A stretch of 64,000 nucleotides of DNA from JASHUC01 sp035606175 (GTDB lineage: Bacteria > Pseudomonadota > Gammaproteobacteria > Steroidobacterales > Steroidobacteraceae). Position numbers and translations under genes: made by a program. How positions within the stretch are numbered: position 1 is the first letter of the stretch; each line of letters begins with the position of its first letter. The stretch lies in NCBI GenBank assembly GCA_035606175.1, contig DATNFW010000103.1, positions 1 to 64,000 on the forward strand, given 5' to 3'. Shown here in pieces: positions 17,429 through 26,533 of this stretch. The notes beneath the pieces are model-generated. The model was not told where the DNA came from and made no database searches. It worked only from the letters and a program-made list of their open reading frames with translations.

Positions 17429-18263
17429 GCGGCCGCTCCTTCAATAGCCCGAGCGCAGCGAGCCCCGCAAGGGCGAGGCCCGTGAAGCTCGGCGGGGCCG
17501 GAAGCGGCGGCCCGTTGAGAATGTTCTGTGTCCAGTTGCGCCAGCCACCCATGTTGCGCGCGACTCCCCAGGTGTGGAACCCGACGCCGGCGAAGCCGAG
17601 GAGCGCCGTGAGGCGCAGCCATACACGGGCGATGCGGCCGCGGCGCGGCGAGGAACTGGCGGCCGCCCCGAGCAGCAGCGCGGCGCTCACCGGTGGCAAC
17701 GTGACCGGGGCGTACATGGCGGGATTGTGGTATGCGCCGCGGAAATGCAGCAGCGCGGCCTCCGCAACCGTGCCGAGGAGGCCGAGACCGCTCACCACAG
17801 CGAGCAGCCGTCCCGCGGGCAAACCGAGCACGTGCGCAGGTCGTCCCCGAGAGGTGTGGCGCACCTCCTCGGCGGCCGCACCAAGCAGTCCAGCGAGCAG
17901 GATCGCCATCGGAGCACCGAGCGGCGCTCCGAAGAACAGGTTCTGCCACGCGAGACGGCCGGGGCGTTTGAGAACGTTATAGAGATGAAACCCAGTGCCG
18001 GCCATTCCCGTGAGAGCGGCGGCCGAGAAGACCGCCTGGCGCGCTCGGTGGGCGAGCGGCCGCATGTCGGTCGTGCCATGCGCGGACACCGCGAGGGTCA
18101 ATGCTGAGATGACCGGCGGAGCGAACATGAAGCCGTTCTTGAAGGAGCCACGATAGTGCTCGAGGCCGCTGTCAAGCAGCACCGAGGTCGCGAGCAGCCC
18201 CGTCGCACGATTGAGGCGTCGGGCGGCGTGAACGCTGGCGCCGCGGTGTATTCGACTGTGCAC
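17421..18263 (-). CDS. Internally duplicated membrane protein with paired histidines, in GMC dehydrogenase operon
   Basis: 280 residues, about eight membrane helices, no family recognised. The two halves align with a constant offset of 137 residues: EHYRGSF (His36) with LHFRGAY (His173), MFAPPVISALTL with MYAPVTLPPVSAAL, GTGFHLYN (His93) with GVGFHTWG (His230), and AWQNLFFGAPLGAP with NWTQNILNGPPLPAP. It is the first gene of the operon and overlaps the subunit-3 gene. Classical three-subunit dehydrogenases use a cytochrome c subunit here, and none is present. The conserved His pairs could bind heme b or contact quinone, which is inference only. Confidence 0.7.
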   Translation of the reverse strand: MHSRIHRGASVHAARRLNRATGLLATSVLLDSGLEHYRGSFKNGFMFAPPVISALTLAVSAHGTTDMRPLAHRARQAVFSAAALTGMAGTGFHLYNVLKRPGRLAWQNLFFGAPLGAPMAILLAGLLGAAAEEVRHTSRGRPAHVLGLPAGRLLAVVSGLGLLGTVAEAALLHFRGAYHNPAMYAPVTLPPVSAALLLGAAASSSPRRGRIARVWLRLTALLGFAGVGFHTWGVARNMGGWRNWTQNILNGPPLPAPPSFTGLALAGLAALGLLKERPHG

Positions 18264-18404
18264 GGTTCTCCTGACTCGTGACGGCGAGCCTTCGAACGAC
18301 CGACCGATCTACATTTGGCTGTCGCTCCTTCAACTACCCGTCCGCGGCAAGGTTCCGTCTGCGCTGGCACCCGCGGCGATCGAAGCGTTCAACGCGACGA
18401 GCCG

Positions 18405-18812
18405 CTACAGCATGTCGTTGTTGTTGGCGGCGCGAGGGGGGATCTCCTGCGCGACGTCCCAGTGCTCCGCGACTTTGCCGTTCTCGATGCGAAAGATGTC
18501 GACGACCGCGTTCCCGCGCTCGCCTGGATGAATGACGACGTGAACGTGGGCAATGACATGATCGCCCTCCGCGAAGATGCGTTTCACGTCGTGCCGCGCG
18601 TCGGGAGAATGATTCCGGGCCCAATCGAGAAACGCTTTCAGGCCCGCGGTACCCGTCGCGGCGAGAGGACTGTGCTGGATGTAGTCGGGCGCAAAGAGCT
18701 CATCCACGCGCGCCGAGTCGAGGGGCCCGAGCACCCGTTCATAGACCGCGCGAATGAGGCGGAGATTCGCCTCCTCAGCAGGCGTGTAAGGCACAAGGCA
18801 CCGTCGGGTCAA
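18405..18812 (-). CDS. SnoaL-like ester cyclase / NTF2-fold protein
   Basis: About 130 residues of the alpha+beta barrel NTF2-like fold (SnoaL/polyketide-cyclase-like). It shows ANLRLIRAVYERVLGPLDSARVDELFAPDYIQHSP, HDVKRIFAEGDHVIAHVHV and the C-terminal VVDIFRIENGKVAEHWDVAQ typical of these predicted ester cyclases or aldolases. The start is uncertain: TTG at 18812 lies inside a tandem repeat, and GTG at 18794 is an alternative; neither has a clear ribosome site. It follows the TPR protein gene, whose stop is 24 nt upstream. Substrate unknown. Confidence 0.8.
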   Translation of the reverse strand: MTRRCLVPYTPAEEANLRLIRAVYERVLGPLDSARVDELFAPDYIQHSPLAATGTAGLKAFLDWARNHSPDARHDVKRIFAEGDHVIAHVHVVIHPGERGNAVVDIFRIENGKVAEHWDVAQEIPPRAANNNDML

Positions 18813-18842
18813 GGCACCGTCAGGTCAAGGCACCGTCAGGTC
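18795..18842. repeat. Three tandem 16-bp repeats at a gene junction
   Basis: AAGGCACCGTC(G/A)GGTC occurs three times in direct succession (18795-18810, 18811-18826, 18827-18842), the first copy with one G/A change. The array covers the stop codon of the TPR protein gene and the possible start of the ester-cyclase-like gene. A 16-bp unit is not a multiple of three, so a change in copy number would shift the frame relation of the two genes. Confidence 0.9.
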
Positions 18843-19708
18843 CAGTCGCCCCCTCCGTCTCCGCCACCGGCGTCTCCGCCCATTCCGAAGTCGGCGCCGC
18901 CGCCGCCGGGATCACCGCCGCCATCCCAGGAATCGCCGGATAGCCCAAAATCCTGCCCTCCCATGTCTGGGTTGGGCGGGGCCCCAACGATCTCTCCCGC
19001 GTTCGCCGGCGGAATCACACCGCCACCCTGGCCGCCGCCGAGCACACGTCCCACGAGCGCCTCGCCCGCTGCGACGCCCGCCCCGACCGCGAGCCCCGTG
19101 CCGAGACTGCCCATCAGCCCGGGACGGCTGCCGTAGCCGTAGGGCCCGCCCCCCATGGGAGGCACGATCCCGCCGGGCGGCATGCCCATGGGCTGCCCCG
19201 GATACGGTTGCCCGGGATATTGGGGATAGCCGCTCGCAAGCTGACGGCGTCGGCGCGCGATCGAGGCGACGATCACGACGACGGACAAACCGACGAGGAT
19301 CAAGCCCCAGGGCACGCCCGAGCGGCGGGTGGTCTGCGGCGCATAGGGGGCACGAGGCAGGACGCGACCCTGCGAGAGCTCCGCTTTGAGCTCCCCGATC
19401 GCTGCGCGGTTGGTCACGAACGGCAGTCCGGGCTCGAGCGTCTCGGCGGTGGCGAGCTCGGCCTGCGCCCGTGGAATATCTCCGGCCCGCGCGTAGACCT
19501 CGGCGGCGACCCAGTGCGCCTGGCCGCTGCGCGGATGGTCGGCGAGCACCTGGCTCAGCATGCGCTCGGCCTGACCGAGCTGCCCTGCCCGCGCCGCCTC
19601 ATAGATTTGATGCGGGGTCGGGTCCGGCCCCGCGGCAAGCACGAGGCCCGCTGCGGTGATGCCGGCAAAGAGCATGAGGGGAACAGCGATCTTGCGAAGC
19701 CTGGCCAT
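18836..19708 (-). CDS. Membrane-anchored TPR protein with Gly-rich C-terminus
   Basis: 290 residues from ATG 19708, chosen because a clear signal/anchor sequence follows (KIAVPLMLFAGITAAGLVLAAG). Residues 30-105 form about two TPR units (QIYEAARAGQLGQAERMLSQVL, AHWVAAEVYARAGDIPRAQAEL). A second membrane helix lies at about 133-150, then a Pro/Gly/Tyr-rich region, a glycine-zipper-like stretch (MGSLGTGLAVGAGVAAGEALVG) and a tail of Gly and Asp. Similar proteins are common and uncharacterised. The TPRs would sit in the periplasm and the tail in the cytoplasm if the first segment is cleaved. Confidence 0.75.
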   Translation of the reverse strand: MARLRKIAVPLMLFAGITAAGLVLAAGPDPTPHQIYEAARAGQLGQAERMLSQVLADHPRSGQAHWVAAEVYARAGDIPRAQAELATAETLEPGLPFVTNRAAIGELKAELSQGRVLPRAPYAPQTTRRSGVPWGLILVGLSVVVIVASIARRRRQLASGYPQYPGQPYPGQPMGMPPGGIVPPMGGGPYGYGSRPGLMGSLGTGLAVGAGVAAGEALVGRVLGGGQGGGVIPPANAGEIVGAPPNPDMGGQDFGLSGDSWDGGGDPGGGGADFGMGGDAGGGDGGGDWT

Positions 19709-19851
19709 GGTTCGTACCTGCTCGCTTTCGAGGCACTGACCCTTTGGGCAGCGGCGGCTGCCTGGGGTTCCAGAACTCATACGAAAATGATGATAAACAG
19801 GGTGTTAAGCGGGAGACTTAATCTTTACACGTGCGCGAGTGCGGGCACGGC

Positions 19852-22800
19852 TCAATGTGCCTGCGCGGCATGCGGGGATGGCGCATCCGGCGCGAGCACT
19901 GCATTTGCGCTCTGACGCTCCCGTGCGTGATCGGCTCCGAGCATCAGATAGACGGCCGGCACGATGAACAGCGTGAACAGCGTTCCGATCGACAGCCCGG
20001 AGAAGATCACGATGCCCATTGCGCGTCTGCCCGCCGCGCCGGCACCCGAGGCGATCACGAGCGGGATGACCCCGACCACCATCGCGGCCGTTGTCATCAG
20101 GATCGGCCTCAGGCGCACGGCCGCAGCCTCCTCGATCGCGGCGAGCTTCGAGCGACCCTCGCGCTGCAGCTGATTCGCGAACTGTACGATGAGAATTCCG
20201 TGCTTGCTGATGAGGCCGAGGAGCGTCACCAGGCCCACCTGCGTGTAGATGTTGAGCGTTGCGAAGCCGAGATTGATGAAGAGCAGCGCGCCGAACAGCG
20301 CCATCGGCACGGACACCAGAATGACCGCCGGGTCGCGAAAGCTCTCGAACTGCGCCGCGAGCGCGAGATACACGATGATGAGCGCAAATAGAAGCGTCGC
20401 GAGGAAGCTGCCCGAGCCCTGCATGAACTGCCGCGACTGTCCCGCGTAATCGGCGGTGTAACCGAGGGGAGCGACTTCGCTCAAAGTTTTGCGCAGGAAC
20501 TCGAGGGCCGCGGACTGGGACACGGCGGGCGATCCTGCAATGATCGCGGAGTTGAGCTGCTGGAAGTGGTTGATCGTCTCGGGCACGGTGCTCGTCTCGA
20601 TGCTCGCGACGGTGCGAGCAGGGATGAGCGAGCCGTCACCCGCGCGGATGTAGTTGTCGAGCACCTGCCCGGGATTCAGGCGGTCCTTTTGCAGCAGCTG
20701 CGGAATGACTTTGTACGAGCGCCCGTCGATCGAGAAGTAGTTGACGTATCCGCCCCCGAGCGCCGCGCTCAACGAGGCGCCCACGTCCTGCGCGGTGAGG
20801 CCCAGGTCGCCGACAAGGTCGCGGTCGATCTGCAGTGTTGCCTGAGGCTTGTCGATCTTGAGGTCCGAGTCGATGTACCAGAACATGCCGCTCGCTCGGG
20901 CGCGATCGAGCACTCTCTGCACCACGTCGTTGAGGCTCGCGATCGGCTCGGTGGTCGTGATGACGAACTGCACCGGAAAGCCCGACGAGCCGGGAAGCGA
21001 AGGCAGCTGGAAAGCTCCGACCCGCACGCCTGCGATCCGGTTCCAGCGCTTCTGCAGCTCGGCCTGAATCTCGTTCGCGGTACGCTGCCGCTCGTCCCAG
21101 GGCTTCAAGATGACGCCGCCGATCCCCTGCGTCACGGACCCCTGGCCGAGAATTTGGAAGATTGCATCCGTCTCGGGGAGGTCCTTGAGCGAGGAATACA
21201 TCTGCTCCTGATAACGTTCCATCTGCTCGAGCGTCGCATCCGGCGGCCCACTCATCTGGCCTATGACGATGCCCTGATCCTCCTGGGGCGCAAGCTCCGA
21301 CTGTGACGTCATGAACAGATACACGGCCCCGCCGAGGAGCACCACGCCGAGCACGACGAGCACGGGCCAAGTCTGTAGCCAGCTCGCGAGCAGCCGGTGA
21401 TAACCGCCGCGCAGGCGCGTGAACGCGCGGTCGAGCCAGCGCGTGAACCGGCCCTCCTCCTGGCTCGCGCGGAATACTCGCGAGCACATCATCGGCGAGA
21501 GCGTGAGCGCGATAATGCCGGAGACGGTCACCGCACCGGCGAGCGTGAATGCAAACTCGGTGAAGAGCGCTCCGGTGAGCCCGCCTTGAAAGCCGATCGG
21601 CACGTACGCGGCCACGAGCACGATCGTCATCGCGAGGATCGGTCCGCCGAGCTCGCGGGCGCCTTGCAGGGCTGCCTGGAAAGGCGTCGCGCCCTCTTTC
21701 ATATGGCGGTCGACGTTCTCGACCACGATGATCGCATCGTCCACGACGAGGCCGATCGCGAGAACCAGCGCGAGAAGCGTCAGGAGATTGATCGAATAGC
21801 CGAGCGCGAGCATCACGAAGAACGCGCCGATGAGCGACAGGGGCATGGCGATGACCGGCACGAGCACGGCCCGGGGGCTGCCGAGAAAAAGGAAGATCAC
21901 CACGGTCACGATCGCGAGCGCCTCGACGAGCGTGCGGATCACCTCGGAAATCGCCGTCGTGACGAATTTCGTGGTGTCGTACACGACCTCTTCTTTGATC
22001 CCGGTGGGCAGCTGTGCGGCGATCCCCGGCATCATGGCCTTGACGCGCCGTGCCACATCGAGCACGTTCGCGGTCGGCGCGGCCTGGATGCCAAGAAACA
22101 CTTCCCTGCGCCCGTTGAAAGCGACGCTGAAATTGTAATTGTCGGAACCGAGCACGACGTTCGCGACGTCCTCGAGCCGCACCAGCGCGCCGTTTTGACG
22201 TTTGACGACCAGACGCCGGAAGCCCTCGAGCGAGTGCAGATCGGTCGAGGCGGTGAGATCGACGCTCACCATCTGTCCTTTCGTCGTGCCGACCGCCGCG
22301 AGGTAGTTGTTCGCGGCAAGGGCCGCATACACGTCGCTCGCCGTCACGTCGTGAGCCGCCATGCGATCGGGGTCGAGCCAGGCGCGCAGGGCGAACTGGC
22401 GCCCGCCCTGCAGCTCCGCACTCTGCACACCGGGGACCGCATCGAGCTTCGGCTTCACGACGCGCAGCACGTAGTCGGTCACGTCGTTCGTCGGAAGCAC
22501 GTCGCTGAAGAAGCCGACGTACATCGTGTCCGTCGTCTGGCCCGTCGAGACGCTGAGCACGGGCTGCTGAGCCTGAGGCGGCAGCTGGTTGCGGACCGAG
22601 TTCACCTTGGTCGAGATCTCGGTGAGCGCGCGGTTCGCATCGTAGTTGAGGCGAAGCGTCGCATTGATCGTCGACACGCCGGTCGTGCTCGAGGAGGACA
22701 GATAGTCGATGCCCTGCGCCTGCGCGACGGCGGATTCGAGCGGCTGGGTGATGAACCCTGCCACCGTCTGAGCGTCCGCCCCGTAGTACACAGTCGTGAT

Positions 22801-22938
22801 CGACACCACCGCGCTCTCGGTCTGCGGGTATTGCGTGACCGGAAGGTTGAATATCGAGCGCACGCCGAGCACGAGAATCAGCAGGCTCAGGACGGCCGAG
22901 AGCACCGGCCGCTTGACGAACAGGTCCGTGATCCTCAT
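19852..22938 (-). CDS. RND family efflux pump, inner-membrane permease
   Basis: About 1028 residues with the twelve-helix AcrB/MexF architecture: helix 1 (LFVKRPVLSAVLSLLILVLG), two large periplasmic loops, and the proton-relay aspartate pair in the fourth helix region (IGLVVDDAIIVVENVDRH). It should form a trimer that exports hydrophobic drugs or toxic compounds by proton antiport. ATG 22938 begins the usual MRITDLF start; a GTG at 22971 overlapping the adaptor gene's stop is possible. No outer-membrane TolC-type gene follows, so a channel encoded elsewhere must be used. Confidence 0.93.
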   Translation of the reverse strand: MRITDLFVKRPVLSAVLSLLILVLGVRSIFNLPVTQYPQTESAVVSITTVYYGADAQTVAGFITQPLESAVAQAQGIDYLSSSSTTGVSTINATLRLNYDANRALTEISTKVNSVRNQLPPQAQQPVLSVSTGQTTDTMYVGFFSDVLPTNDVTDYVLRVVKPKLDAVPGVQSAELQGGRQFALRAWLDPDRMAAHDVTASDVYAALAANNYLAAVGTTKGQMVSVDLTASTDLHSLEGFRRLVVKRQNGALVRLEDVANVVLGSDNYNFSVAFNGRREVFLGIQAAPTANVLDVARRVKAMMPGIAAQLPTGIKEEVVYDTTKFVTTAISEVIRTLVEALAIVTVVIFLFLGSPRAVLVPVIAMPLSLIGAFFVMLALGYSINLLTLLALVLAIGLVVDDAIIVVENVDRHMKEGATPFQAALQGARELGGPILAMTIVLVAAYVPIGFQGGLTGALFTEFAFTLAGAVTVSGIIALTLSPMMCSRVFRASQEEGRFTRWLDRAFTRLRGGYHRLLASWLQTWPVLVVLGVVLLGGAVYLFMTSQSELAPQEDQGIVIGQMSGPPDATLEQMERYQEQMYSSLKDLPETDAIFQILGQGSVTQGIGGVILKPWDERQRTANEIQAELQKRWNRIAGVRVGAFQLPSLPGSSGFPVQFVITTTEPIASLNDVVQRVLDRARASGMFWYIDSDLKIDKPQATLQIDRDLVGDLGLTAQDVGASLSAALGGGYVNYFSIDGRSYKVIPQLLQKDRLNPGQVLDNYIRAGDGSLIPARTVASIETSTVPETINHFQQLNSAIIAGSPAVSQSAALEFLRKTLSEVAPLGYTADYAGQSRQFMQGSGSFLATLLFALIIVYLALAAQFESFRDPAVILVSVPMALFGALLFINLGFATLNIYTQVGLVTLLGLISKHGILIVQFANQLQREGRSKLAAIEEAAAVRLRPILMTTAAMVVGVIPLVIASGAGAAGRRAMGIVIFSGLSIGTLFTLFIVPAVYLMLGADHARERQSANAVLAPDAPSPHAAQAH

Positions 22939-22967
22939 GGCTTCAACCTGCGCCGGACCGCGGCGTC

Positions 22968-24260
22968 TCACTCTTCCTGGGGCGCCGGGTGCGCATCGTT
23001 CGCCGGGACCACGCTGTTGTCGATGACGACCGGCGTGCCGTTCTTGAGCTTCATCTGGCCGCTCGTGACGACGAGATCCCCCGGGTCGACACCGCGGAGC
23101 ACGGCGACCTGATCGCCGCGCTTTGCGCCGAGCGTCACGAACCGCTGCTCGACCGTCAGGTGCGCCGGACTCGCTGCGCCGTCCGGCCGCGTGCCCGAGG
23201 CGCTCACCTGACCCTCGGCATCGGGTGCGGCCTTCGCCGCCGACCCCGTGGCGTCCTTCACCAGAAAGACCGTGGCTCCGTAGGGGTTGTAGGTAATTGC
23301 CGTTTGTGGAAGCGTCAAATGCCGCTCCGCGCCGCCCGATTCGACGGAGACGCGTGCGAACATGCCGGGCACGAGGCGACGGTGCGGGTTGTCGATGCGC
23401 GCCTCCACCTGGAAGTTACGGCTTGCCGCATCGATGCGCGGATCGATGGCCGTCACTTTGCCCGTGAAGCGCTCATTCGGATAGGAGTCGCTCGTGACGT
23501 TCACCGTCTCGCCCTTCGAGACGCGCGCCAGCTCCACCTGGGGAAGGCGGAAATCGACATAGATGGGGTCGAGGGTCTGAAGCGTCACGACCTTGTCGCC
23601 GGGATTGAGATACTGGCCGGGATTGATCGTCGTGATGCCGAGCCGGCCCGCAAACGGCGCGCGCAGCGTCTTCTTCGCGACGGTAGCCGCTTGCGCTGCG
23701 ACCTGGGCTCGCTTCGCCTTGAGGTCCGCCTCGTCCGAGTCGATCTGCGATTTCGCGATCGCTTGGACCGCGAACTGCGCGCGATCGCGCCCGTAGACGA
23801 CGGCTGCGAGGTCGGCGGCGGCCTGCAGTGCATTGAGCTGGGCGCGATCTGAGTCCGAGTTGAGCTCGACGAGCACCTGGCCGGCTGCGACTTCATCGCC
23901 CGACCGGAACCGGACCGAGCGCACGAGGCCCGCGACTTCCGTGGTGATGTCGACGCCCCGCACCGCGCGCAAGCTCCCGACCGCATCGAGCGCGGGCTGC
24001 CATTCGGAGTAATTCGCCGGCGCGGCCGTCACTGTTTGGGCTGGCGCGACGTTCTGCAGCAGCGCCTTGCGGATCATGTAGGACTTGAAGAGATTGAAGC
24101 CGACCAGCAGGCCGAGGAGTACCCCGGCGGCGAGCAGCACGCCCACGAGGCGCCGCCGCAGGCGGGCGGGCGGCGTAGCGCCCGACACTCCTCCTCGCTC
24201 CAGCTGGCCGCTTGGAGCGCCGGCCTCGCTCAAGCCATGTTCGACGGATTCGAGGCTCAC
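22968..24260 (-). CDS. RND efflux periplasmic adaptor (HlyD/MexE type)
   Basis: 430 residues. An N-terminal cytoplasmic leader and one membrane helix (about 36-58) are followed by the biotinyl-lipoyl domain halves (VRSVRFRSGDEVAAGQVLVELN and LRAPFAGRLGITTINPGQYLNPGD), the intervening coiled coil, the beta-barrel and the membrane-proximal domain. It bridges the RND permease to an outer-membrane channel. It lies directly upstream of the permease gene in the same operon. An inserted Ala/Gly/Asp-rich loop at about 330-360 is unusual for the family but does not break the domain order. Confidence 0.92.
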   Translation of the reverse strand: MSLESVEHGLSEAGAPSGQLERGGVSGATPPARLRRRLVGVLLAAGVLLGLLVGFNLFKSYMIRKALLQNVAPAQTVTAAPANYSEWQPALDAVGSLRAVRGVDITTEVAGLVRSVRFRSGDEVAAGQVLVELNSDSDRAQLNALQAAADLAAVVYGRDRAQFAVQAIAKSQIDSDEADLKAKRAQVAAQAATVAKKTLRAPFAGRLGITTINPGQYLNPGDKVVTLQTLDPIYVDFRLPQVELARVSKGETVNVTSDSYPNERFTGKVTAIDPRIDAASRNFQVEARIDNPHRRLVPGMFARVSVESGGAERHLTLPQTAITYNPYGATVFLVKDATGSAAKAAPDAEGQVSASGTRPDGAASPAHLTVEQRFVTLGAKRGDQVAVLRGVDPGDLVVTSGQMKLKNGTPVVIDNSVVPANDAHPAPQEE

Positions 24261-24384
24261 GGGATCTCCTGCGGGGGCGACGCATGCGGCGCATCTCTCC
24301 CGAGTGCCGCCTAGCCGCTCGGAAAGGGCGCAACCGTACCGGCAGTTACGGACGGCTGCAATGCCGATTAAGAGAGAGGCGCCG

Positions 24385-24408
24385 TGGCACGTCCTTTGGC
24401 GATAGAAT
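24385..24408 (+). promoter_or_regulatory. Candidate promoter of the kaiC-kaiB-kinase operon
   Basis: TGGCACG-N4-TTGG (24385-24399) resembles a sigma-54 -24/-12 element with one mismatch in the essential GC of the -12 box. TAGAAT (24403-24408), overlapping downstream, is a good sigma-70 -10. The two readings exclude each other. Either would give a leader of about 85-95 nt to the chosen kaiC start. Confidence 0.3.
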
Positions 24409-24500
24409 CCACCCCCCGGGTCGGGTACTCTTGTGCCGCACCGCGCGCGGGGGCTGCGGTGCCAATTGCATCCGAAATGTCACCCCTCGGAGACCCCAGC

Positions 24501-26222
24501 ATGATCACGGAAGCGCCGGCAGGCGCCGCCCGGGTCGCTGCGTCGCTGCCCAAGGCAGCGACGGGCATCAGCGGCCTCGACGAGATCACTGACGGCGGCT
24601 TGCCACGCGGGCGGCCGACGCTCGTCTGCGGCAGCGCGGGCTGCGGCAAGACGCTGCTTGCCATGGAATTCCTCATTCGCGGTGCCACCCAATTCGGCGA
24701 GCCGGGGGCCTACATCACTTTCGAGGAGACCGAGGAAGAGCTCGCCCAGAACGTACGTTCGCTCGGCCACGACGTCGAGCGGCTGATCGCCGAGGGCAAG
24801 CTCGCGTTCGACCACGTTCACGTCGAGCGTCAGCAGATCGAGGAGGCAGGCGAATACGACCTCGAGGGTCTGTTCTTGCGGATCGGCCTGGCGATCGATT
24901 CCGTTGGCGCCCGACGAGTAGTGCTCGACACCATCGAGTCATTATTCTCCGGCTTCTCGAACCCGGCGCTCTTGCGAGCCGAGCTCCGCCGGCTCTTTCG
25001 TTGGCTGAAAGATCGCGGTGTCACGGCCGTCATTACGGCTGAGCGCGGCGAAGGCGCTCTCACACGCCAGGGTCTCGAGGAGTACGTCTCCGATTGCGTG
25101 CTGCTGCTCGATCATCGCGTTCAGCAGCAGGTCTCGACCCGGCGGCTGCGGGTGGTGAAATACCGTGGCAGCGGGCACGGCACGAACGAATACCCGTTCC
25201 TCATCACCGAGCAAGGCATCTCGGTCCTCCCGGTCACCTCGCTCGGCCTGAGCCACAAGGTGAGCAGCGAGCGCGTCTCGACCGGCGTTGCGCGACTCGA
25301 TGCGATGCTCGATGGCGGCTATTACCGCGGCTCCTCGATCCTCGTCTCCGGCACCGCGGGCTCGGGAAAGTCGAGCCTGGCGGCCCACTTTGCCGCGGCC
25401 GCCTGCAAGCGCGGCGAACGTTGTCTTTACCTCGCATTCGAAGAGTCTCAGGCCCAGATCGTACGCAACATGCGCTCGATCGGCATCGATCTGCAGCCCT
25501 GGCTCGCCAGAGGCTTGTTGCACCTCGAGGCCTCACGCCCTACCTCGCAGGGGCTCGAGACGCATCTTGCGCAGGTTCACCAGCGGGTGAGCGAGCTCAA
25601 GCCGCAAGCGATCATCATCGATCCGATTTCGAGTCTCGCTGCCGCCGGCCCCTCTCTCGACACCGAGGCGATGCTGCTGCGGCTCATCGACTTCCTGAAA
25701 GATCGTGGGATCACCGCGATGCTGGTGAGCCTGACGAGCGGAGACGGTGCGCTCGAGGCGACGGAGTACGGCGTCTCCTCGCTCATCGACACCTGGATCG
25801 TCCTGCGCGACATCGAGCTCGCGGGCGAGCGCAACCGCGGGCTCTACGTGATCAAGTCCCGTGGCATGCACCACTCGAATCAGATCCGCGAGTTTCTCAT
25901 CACGTCTCAGGGAATCGATCTGCTCGACGTCTACGTGGGTCCGGAAGGCGTGCTCACCGGCTCGATGCGCATCGCGCAGGAGGCGCGGGAGAAGGCCGCA
26001 GCGCTCGGGCGGCGCCAGCAAGTCGAGCGCCGCGAGCGCGAGCTCGCCGTGCGGCGTGCGGCGCTCCGCGCGCAGGTGCTCGCCCTGGAGCAGGAACTGA
26101 AAGCGATCGACGAGGAAGCGCGCATCACGTCCGCAGAGTCGGCCGCCGCCGAGGGTGTCCGCGCAGGTGAGCGAACGGCGGCCGCCGCTCGGCGCGGCGG
26201 AGAGGAAGGCGACCCCGAATGA
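24501..26222 (+). CDS. kaiC: KaiC-like circadian-clock-family ATPase/autokinase
   Basis: 573 residues from ATG 24501 (GGAG 8 nt upstream; in-frame ATG 24477 is possible). Two RecA-like domains: CI with Walker A GSAGCGKT (44-51) and catalytic Glu75-Glu76; CII with Walker A GTAGSGKS (284-291) and Glu314-Glu315. The region equivalent to the Synechococcus phosphosites Ser431-Thr432 reads YGVSSLIDT, so Ser426-Ser427 may be the phosphoacceptors. After the domains there is a coiled coil (about 495-550) and an Ala/Arg-rich tail, making it about 50 residues longer than cyanobacterial KaiC. No kaiA is present. Confidence 0.93.
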   Translation: MITEAPAGAARVAASLPKAATGISGLDEITDGGLPRGRPTLVCGSAGCGKTLLAMEFLIRGATQFGEPGAYITFEETEEELAQNVRSLGHDVERLIAEGKLAFDHVHVERQQIEEAGEYDLEGLFLRIGLAIDSVGARRVVLDTIESLFSGFSNPALLRAELRRLFRWLKDRGVTAVITAERGEGALTRQGLEEYVSDCVLLLDHRVQQQVSTRRLRVVKYRGSGHGTNEYPFLITEQGISVLPVTSLGLSHKVSSERVSTGVARLDAMLDGGYYRGSSILVSGTAGSGKSSLAAHFAAAACKRGERCLYLAFEESQAQIVRNMRSIGIDLQPWLARGLLHLEASRPTSQGLETHLAQVHQRVSELKPQAIIIDPISSLAAAGPSLDTEAMLLRLIDFLKDRGITAMLVSLTSGDGALEATEYGVSSLIDTWIVLRDIELAGERNRGLYVIKSRGMHHSNQIREFLITSQGIDLLDVYVGPEGVLTGSMRIAQEAREKAAALGRRQQVERRERELAVRRAALRAQVLALEQELKAIDEEARITSAESAAAEGVRAGERTAAAARRGGEEGDPE

Positions 26223-26533
26223 GGCCGAGCGCAAATGATGAGGAGCGCTGGGTACTCAGGCTCTACACGGCAGGGCAAACGCCCAAGTCGGTCGCGGCAT
26301 TCGAGAATCTCAAGCGCATTTGCGATGAGCATCTGCCCGGGCGCTATGAAATCGAGGTAATCGACCTGATGAAGAACCCCAGACTCGCAAAGGAGGACCA
26401 GATCGTCGCCATCCCGACACTGGTACGTAAGCTGCCCGATCCACTGCGCAAGATCATCGGCGACCTTTCGGACGTGGATCGGACGCTCGTCGGTTTGCAG
26501 CTGCGTCCAGCATTCCAGGTGCGACGACCATGA
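26219..26533 (+). CDS. kaiB: KaiB-like protein
   Basis: 104 residues, the length of KaiB. The thioredoxin-like beta-alpha-beta start (WVLRLYTAGQTPKSVAAFENLKRICDEHL) and IEVIDLMKNPRLAKEDQIVAIPTLVRKLP are the diagnostic KaiB motifs. In cyanobacteria KaiB changes fold and binds the CI ring of KaiC. It overlaps the kaiC stop by 4 nt (ATGA) and its own stop overlaps the kinase start in the same way, so the three proteins are made together. Function outside cyanobacteria, where KaiA is missing, is often linked to stress rather than a true clock. Confidence 0.93.
   Translation: MRPSANDEERWVLRLYTAGQTPKSVAAFENLKRICDEHLPGRYEIEVIDLMKNPRLAKEDQIVAIPTLVRKLPDPLRKIIGDLSDVDRTLVGLQLRPAFQVRRP

Noticed and set aside
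21397..23112. Plus-strand open frame of about 570 codons opposite the RND pump genes
   Set aside because: Very Arg/Glu/His-rich translation without domain, fully antisense to a conserved pump and adaptor.
24385..24400. Sigma-54 promoter before kaiC as a firm call
   Set aside because: The -12 GC is replaced by GG, and an alternative sigma-70 -10 (TAGAAT) overlaps, so only a low-confidence candidate is listed.
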